From Leishmania mexicana MHOM/GT/2001/U1103 (taxonomy: Eukaryota; Euglenozoa; Kinetoplastea; Trypanosomatida; Trypanosomatidae): a stretch of DNA of 64,000 nt. Where the stretch lies: assembly GCF_000234665.1 (NCBI RefSeq), contig NC_018336.1, forward strand, positions 847,069 through 911,068. The letters are read 5' to 3'. Under the pieces are notes generated by a model. That model was not told the DNA's origin and made no database searches. It saw nothing but the letters and a program-made list of their open reading frames with translations. Positions 59,433 through 64,000 of this stretch are shown in pieces (position 1 is the first letter of the stretch; each line of letters begins with the position of its first letter). The position numbers were made by a program, and so were the translations under genes.

Positions 59433-62400
59433 ATGGATGAGTACAAACGCCTTGCTACGCCGCAGGGTGCGCGCGGGGACTCCCCAAGCAACAGCAACGT
59501 CCGCCTTCATCTGTGGTCCTCTTTAAATAGTGATGACCTGTCCCTCATGGTCGAACCCAAGCCCCTTAGAGCGAGAACAGGGAACGGCACTCAGAATGCC
59601 AGGCCAACAAAGGACGCGGCATCTTCTGCAAGAGTAACGGCACCGATCATTGTGCACTCCATGACGGTGGACGCAACGGGCGTGTCCTCCGATCAGCAGC
59701 GGTCATCACCCTCCGTCTTCATCGCCACGCCGCCCTTGTCTCGCTCCGTGTTACCTCCATGGGGAGCCGAGGCGAAGACAGCCGCTTACCCGGAAGTCTC
59801 TGATCAACCAGGTGCAGAGGAAGAGATGAAGGTCCTCATGCCGGTCAATGACCCAACCTCAACTCAAGCTTCAATGATCAACATAAGCGGCAATGCCGCC
59901 GCGGCGATCCTGCCGTTGCCGTCCGTGAGTGTTGGCGAGCACAGCCTCGAAGCTGGCTGTTCAAGGCCCAAGTCAGGCAAGTTGGGGGTCTCGTTCACGC
60001 AAGCACCGTTGACGGTGCCGCGAGTTGGAGCTGTCCCACCTGTTTCCACGCCGGGTGTGAACCACAGCGTTTCGAGTGGCGGGGGCCACCTGCACACCCC
60101 GAACACTTGCTTTGGGAAGGTGGGTGGTGCGGGATCTATGTCGTTCTCCTCGGGTGCCGGCGGCAGCTTACTCCCTGCCGACGGAACGAGAGGTGGGCTG
60201 ACCAAACAGACTTCTGCTTGCCCCAGCTACCACGCGAGCAGCAGCGCGAACGAGGAAAACCGTTTCGACGGCACAGCGATGGTGGCCGTCGCCCTCGGCG
60301 ACGAGAAACCCCCTTTTTCCACTGTGCGGAGTGTTGAACCCGCTAACAGCTCGCCGTCACCGAAGTCTGGCAGCGGCGCGGCGAGGCCGCTGATCCCCCT
60401 GCCGTCAACGATGCGTCCTGGCACCCGCTGTCTGGACCAGCATCACTACACCGCTGATTCGTCGTTAGCCAGCACGTGGGAGTTGTCGTACAGACCAGGC
60501 GCGACCGCGACGCGGTTCAAGCGGCGCACTTGCCAGGTGCCCGTTTCTATGGCGGTGGTGATGAATACAGTCGTCACCGTCATCATTGTTGCCGCCCTCA
60601 CCATTGTGCCTCTCAACGCCGTCTTAACCCAGTCGGCCGACTATGTGATGTCGACGCTCGGTCTCTCGCTTGCCTTTTCCTACACGCGGTCGGTGGAGGC
60701 AAGCATGCTGTTTTTGCCGAACGCGGTCAGTGCCTACGCGCTGGCTTACATGAACTCACAGGACATGCAGGCGTGGAACTGGAATGCCTCTGACATGCCA
60801 CAGGCGCTGCGGCAGATGTGTCACACAGTCGCCAGAACCGATCGCAACCCAACCTCCTTTCTGCTGTACATGTCCTTGAGCAGCCCGTACACGGGGTACA
60901 GCGCGTACTGCTCACAGCAGTACAACGACTACCTGGTTGGCAACTACATCACGGACAACTCGTCGCAGCCCCGCTACTTCGTGAACGGCACCACATACAG
61001 CTACGTTGAGCCCCTCACCATATACCCAGCTGTGCAAGCAATGACACCGTGGGAGTACACGGTTGATTTTGGAGGGACGAAGAACACGTGGCATAGTGTC
61101 GTCATGCCGTGGTACGCGCAATACCAACAGGGCCGGCTCTCCAGGGCAGCTGCAGGCGCTTCCTTGCATCACGAGGCTGGCCCTGACCGTGATAGGCGCT
61201 CCTTCACGAGGCCCGAGGTTTGGGCCACTGACTCTTTCAAATACCTGAACGGGTACTGGCGCATCTTCAGCAACAACGTCAGCGTCATCACGTACACGTT
61301 TCCGTTCGTCGACTACGCCGGTAACCCAGCCTCTATCATGGGTGCCCTGCATGCGGACGGCTTCAACGCCCTGTACTCAGACAGCCTCATGTCCACTTCC
61401 AGGAGTGCCCGCGCCATGGTTGTCGACACGTCAAGCGGTCTTGTCTTTATCACCTCCTGGGGACAGGACACGACAGTGCGGTTGGACAACTGGAACACGT
61501 CTTGCAACTGCACTCCTGGTGGAAGCAGTCAGCGAGCCGCATACCTGGAGGACATCACAGACCCACTCATGATCGCTGCCGTGCAGAACGTTGGTGGCCG
61601 GAAAGGCATCGCCGACACACCGTTAGAGGTGGATCGGTGGTTCGGTGAATTCACTTTTAACGGCACCGAACACCTGATGGTGATCAGCCGCGTTGCCATC
61701 TCCTCTGACTACTCTAACATGAACCTCGTCGTCATCTACGCCATGTGTAAGACTGACTTCACTTCCTTCATCAATCATGTGCAGATCACCGCCTTTATCG
61801 CGGTCGGGCTGGTTCTGGTGGTTATTGTGCTGGTCGAGATCTCCCTCCTGTACCTGATTGTGCAGCCGGTGCGCGGGGTGGCAGCTGGTCTGCGGGCAGC
61901 GGCGGAGCTGCGCGACGGCAAAGAGTGTGTTGACCATGCAACGTCCGTAGTCAAGGAGGTGGCGGAGATGCAGCGTGACTTCCATATTATGAATACAAAG
62001 CTAATGCAGATGAAGACGTTTCTCCCGCAGGGTATGCTCGGGGCCCAAACCGCGTACTCCGACATTCAAGGCGCCAACGGTAAAGACTCGACTGTCTTCC
62101 CCACCTCGGCGTTACATGGGCGGGGAGGAAGCGGCGTGTGGGAGAATGCGTGCGGCGACGATGGGCACGGTGAACCGGGTGACATGCTTGGCGGCGACGT
62201 GTGCGCAGCCCAACACAGCGGCAAAGGCAGCGGTGTTGAACTGGGAAGTATACTCGACGCGGGTGAGACGGGTCAGCAGCGGCGTCGGAGCTGCGGCCAG
62301 TCAGTGGCAGAGGTGGCACACCTCCGCCTGAATGATCGCGTGCTCCTCGAGGGGGTAAACCGCTTTCGTCGGTGCTACTGTAGCACCATCGTTTTCTGCA

Positions 62401-64000
62401 TGCACTTGATGGAGTCTGAGATCAGCGTCAAGTTCTTGAACAAGAACTGCGTCTACTTCACCGAGGGTGTGCTGCCGTGCGTGCTGCGTTACGGCGGCGT
62501 CGTTGAGCTGCAGCGGCCGGACTACATCGTCGTCAGCTTCGGCGCGCACAACAAGGTCGCGTTGCATCAGAACCGCGCCGCCACGTGCGCACTGGAGGTG
62601 ATGAAGGTGCTGAACGCCACCACCCCGATCGGCCCACGCGTGGGGTGCATGATCGACGCAAGCGAGTACTATGTCGGCACCTGCGGCGCGGCGGACCGAA
62701 ACGCGCTCGTCGCCTTCAGCAACAGCTTAGTCCCGAAGGCTGACCTCATTCGCGTGCTCAAGTCTGTGCAGACGCAGATCGTTCTCACGCAGCGACTCGC
62801 CTCCACTCTGGAAAGCTCGATGCTCGTCATGCCGGTGGATTGCATGATACTGAACCCGATCAGCATGAAGGAGATCATCCTGTACGAGCTGCGGGGCCAC
62901 ATCCGCATGCTGCCGTCGAAGGTGTCTGTGGTGATGGTGCGCCAGGTCATCCGTGGTGTGCGCATGGGCTTCACTCACATGCTCAAGGGTGACTATGGCA
63001 GGGCACTTGAGATACTGGAGCCATTCGAGACAACGGAGTTGCAGGCGGCCCGCCTCGGTTTCATGTGCCGGGTCTTTATCTCACGCCATATTAACCGCCC
63101 GTTCGTGCGGTCCGTCACACGCCTTACCTTTTCTGAGGCACACTTTGCAGGCTACAGCGAGGGCTGGTCCACGGAGTGGGGCGATTCGCACGAGAGCAGC
63201 ACCTCTTTCGGCGCTCACGGGCACAGAGGTGTTACTAAAGGCGCCGTAGAGACCGCGAATCCTCTAGCTGCCGGCGGCGGCATCGGCGGCAGCGCCTCCT
63301 CCTTCGCGTTGTCGCCCTTCAGCAGTGACCTCGACCCGGCGACGCTTCTGATGACGCCACCGACGCTGCGGTTGGTTGTCGGGGCTTCCTTGGACCTTCC
63401 CCTGTCTAACAAGGAGGGCGCCAAGCAGATTAATGAGAGCAGCATAACGGTGAGCGCCTCGTCGGCCGCCACCCGCGCCAACGAAGGCTCTCTGAACATG
63501 AGCAGGAGCACCAGCGCCGCCGGGGAGAAGCCTGAGCAGAATGAACTGGAAAGAGCGGCTGCGAGACGTGCCGTGGCGGATGAGGACGAGACAGCGCTCT
63601 TTGAGATATTCGTAGAGAACCAGCCCGACGACGATGACGACGTGGATGACGGAGAAGCTGAGGTGGGCGGGAGGGGCAGCAGGGTTGGCAGCAGCGCGTG
63701 TTACAGCGCTCGCAGGAAGGTGGCAAACAGCGGCAGCTTCGGCGGCGGAGAGGTGGCGGTGGGGCATTGCACCGCAGCAGCTATGTGCGCAGGCGAGGCG
63801 ATGCGCTGTCCTCACAAAAGTGAGCTGCCCCTCGTCTTCAACGACTACGAGGGCAACACGTGGCGCCGCTCCTACGACATACTAGGTACCGGCGCCTTCG
63901 CCACCGTGTACCGCGGCCTATCCGTATCTGGCAACCTTGTCGCGCTCAAGTGCTTCCAACTTGGCGCGCGAAACATCGAAGTGCACGCAGTCGTCGATGA
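59433..64000 (+). CDS. Membrane sensor, cyclase-like and protein kinase fusion (3' truncated by window)
   Basis: The open frame runs from ATG 59433 past the window end, with 1522 codons visible. Residues 1-370 are Ser/Pro/Gly-rich and probably cytosolic. A first transmembrane helix lies at about 371-397 (MAVVMNTVVTVIIVAALTI). Residues about 398-784 form an aromatic- and Asn-rich, presumably extracytoplasmic, Cache-like sensor region. The second helix is at about 785-811 (AVGLVLVVIVLVEISLLYLI), followed by a HAMP-like helical linker. Residues about 975-1160 resemble a class III cyclase domain but are degenerate: the usual first metal-binding Asp after the first strand is missing (STIVFCMHL), so catalysis is unlikely. 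An acidic Ser/Gly-rich linker leads to a protein kinase domain starting near 1480, with the glycine loop GTGAFATVYRG (from residue 1485) and VALK. The rest of the kinase lies outside the window. Likely a receptor-type kinase, perhaps STE11-like; ligand unknown. Confidence 0.87.
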   Translation, partial: MDEYKRLATPQGARGDSPSNSNVRLHLWSSLNSDDLSLMVEPKPLRARTGNGTQNARPTKDAASSARVTAPIIVHSMTVDATGVSSDQQRSSPSVFIATPPLSRSVLPPWGAEAKTAAYPEVSDQPGAEEEMKVLMPVNDPTSTQASMINISGNAAAAILPLPSVSVGEHSLEAGCSRPKSGKLGVSFTQAPLTVPRVGAVPPVSTPGVNHSVSSGGGHLHTPNTCFGKVGGAGSMSFSSGAGGSLLPADGTRGGLTKQTSACPSYHASSSANEENRFDGTAMVAVALGDEKPPFSTVRSVEPANSSPSPKSGSGAARPLIPLPSTMRPGTRCLDQHHYTADSSLASTWELSYRPGATATRFKRRTCQVPVSMAVVMNTVVTVIIVAALTIVPLNAVLTQSADYVMSTLGLSLAFSYTRSVEASMLFLPNAVSAYALAYMNSQDMQAWNWNASDMPQALRQMCHTVARTDRNPTSFLLYMSLSSPYTGYSAYCSQQYNDYLVGNYITDNSSQPRYFVNGTTYSYVEPLTIYPAVQAMTPWEYTVDFGGTKNTWHSVVMPWYAQYQQGRLSRAAAGASLHHEAGPDRDRRSFTRPEVWATDSFKYLNGYWRIFSNNVSVITYTFPFVDYAGNPASIMGALHADGFNALYSDSLMSTSRSARAMVVDTSSGLVFITSWGQDTTVRLDNWNTSCNCTPGGSSQRAAYLEDITDPLMIAAVQNVGGRKGIADTPLEVDRWFGEFTFNGTEHLMVISRVAISSDYSNMNLVVIYAMCKTDFTSFINHVQITAFIAVGLVLVVIVLVEISLLYLIVQPVRGVAAGLRAAAELRDGKECVDHATSVVKEVAEMQRDFHIMNTKLMQMKTFLPQGMLGAQTAYSDIQGANGKDSTVFPTSALHGRGGSGVWENACGDDGHGEPGDMLGGDVCAAQHSGKGSGVELGSILDAGETGQQRRRSCGQSVAEVAHLRLNDRVLLEGVNRFRRCYCSTIVFCMHLMESEISVKFLNKNCVYFTEGVLPCVLRYGGVVELQRPDYIVVSFGAHNKVALHQNRAATCALEVMKVLNATTPIGPRVGCMIDASEYYVGTCGAADRNALVAFSNSLVPKADLIRVLKSVQTQIVLTQRLASTLESSMLVMPVDCMILNPISMKEIILYELRGHIRMLPSKVSVVMVRQVIRGVRMGFTHMLKGDYGRALEILEPFETTELQAARLGFMCRVFISRHINRPFVRSVTRLTFSEAHFAGYSEGWSTEWGDSHESSTSFGAHGHRGVTKGAVETANPLAAGGGIGGSASSFALSPFSSDLDPATLLMTPPTLRLVVGASLDLPLSNKEGAKQINESSITVSASSAATRANEGSLNMSRSTSAAGEKPEQNELERAAARRAVADEDETALFEIFVENQPDDDDDVDDGEAEVGGRGSRVGSSACYSARRKVANSGSFGGGEVAVGHCTAAAMCAGEAMRCPHKSELPLVFNDYEGNTWRRSYDILGTGAFATVYRGLSVSGNLVALKCFQLGARNIEVHAVVD

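Overview
This window looks like a trypanosomatid chromosome, most probably Leishmania. The signs are high GC content, intron-less genes, and 14 convincing genes that all lie on the + strand, as one polycistronic directional cluster. Non-coding spacers are rich in polypyrimidine tracts ending in AG (spliced-leader acceptors), CA/TG and TA microsatellites, and fragments of degenerate ingi/L1Tc-type retroposons (SIDER-like). Species cannot be fixed from the sequence alone. Starts were placed at ATG codons, where possible the first in-frame ATG after a plausible trans-splice acceptor.

Layout: (1) 369-4778, large coiled-coil protein of unknown function; (2) a 5.5 kb non-coding stretch; (3) 10243-14496, low-complexity protein with a WD40/propeller-like C-terminal half; (4) a 5.8 kb non-coding stretch with microsatellites and a short A-tailed SIDER fragment; (5) 20301-23672, unknown; (6) 25199-26548, acidic, probably mitochondrial, followed by a long SIDER-like region; (7) 29410-30342 and 31085-31930, a tandem pair of diverged DUF1279/FAM210-like membrane proteins with mitochondrial-type leaders; (8) 33511-35778, the axonemal protein CFAP91; (9) 37013-38959, PH-like domain protein; (10) 39630-40565, unknown; (11) 41482-42840, DWNN plus RING protein resembling Mpe1/RBBP6; (12) 43910-48211, a PPPDE peptidase, PUB domain, zinc-binding segment and GH85 endo-beta-N-acetylglucosaminidase in one chain; (13) 50050-52485, coiled-coil protein with fourteen and a half near-identical 39-residue repeats and a C-terminal CaaX box; (14) 53989-57066, MYND zinc-finger protein; (15) 59433 to the window end, a two-pass membrane protein with an extracytoplasmic sensor-like region, a degenerate cyclase-like domain and the start of a protein kinase.

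As is usual in trypanosomatids, neighbours are not functionally related operons; they share only a transcription unit. Regulation is expected after transcription, through UTRs, so the SIDER elements, the G-rich tract and the AU-rich motif are the regulatory candidates. The most striking items are the PPPDE-PUB-GH85 fusion, which links ubiquitin/SUMO-type deconjugation, probable p97 recruitment and cytosolic N-glycan removal in one protein, and the membrane sensor/cyclase-like/kinase protein at the right edge. No tRNA, rRNA, CRISPR, IS element or intact retrotransposon was recognised.
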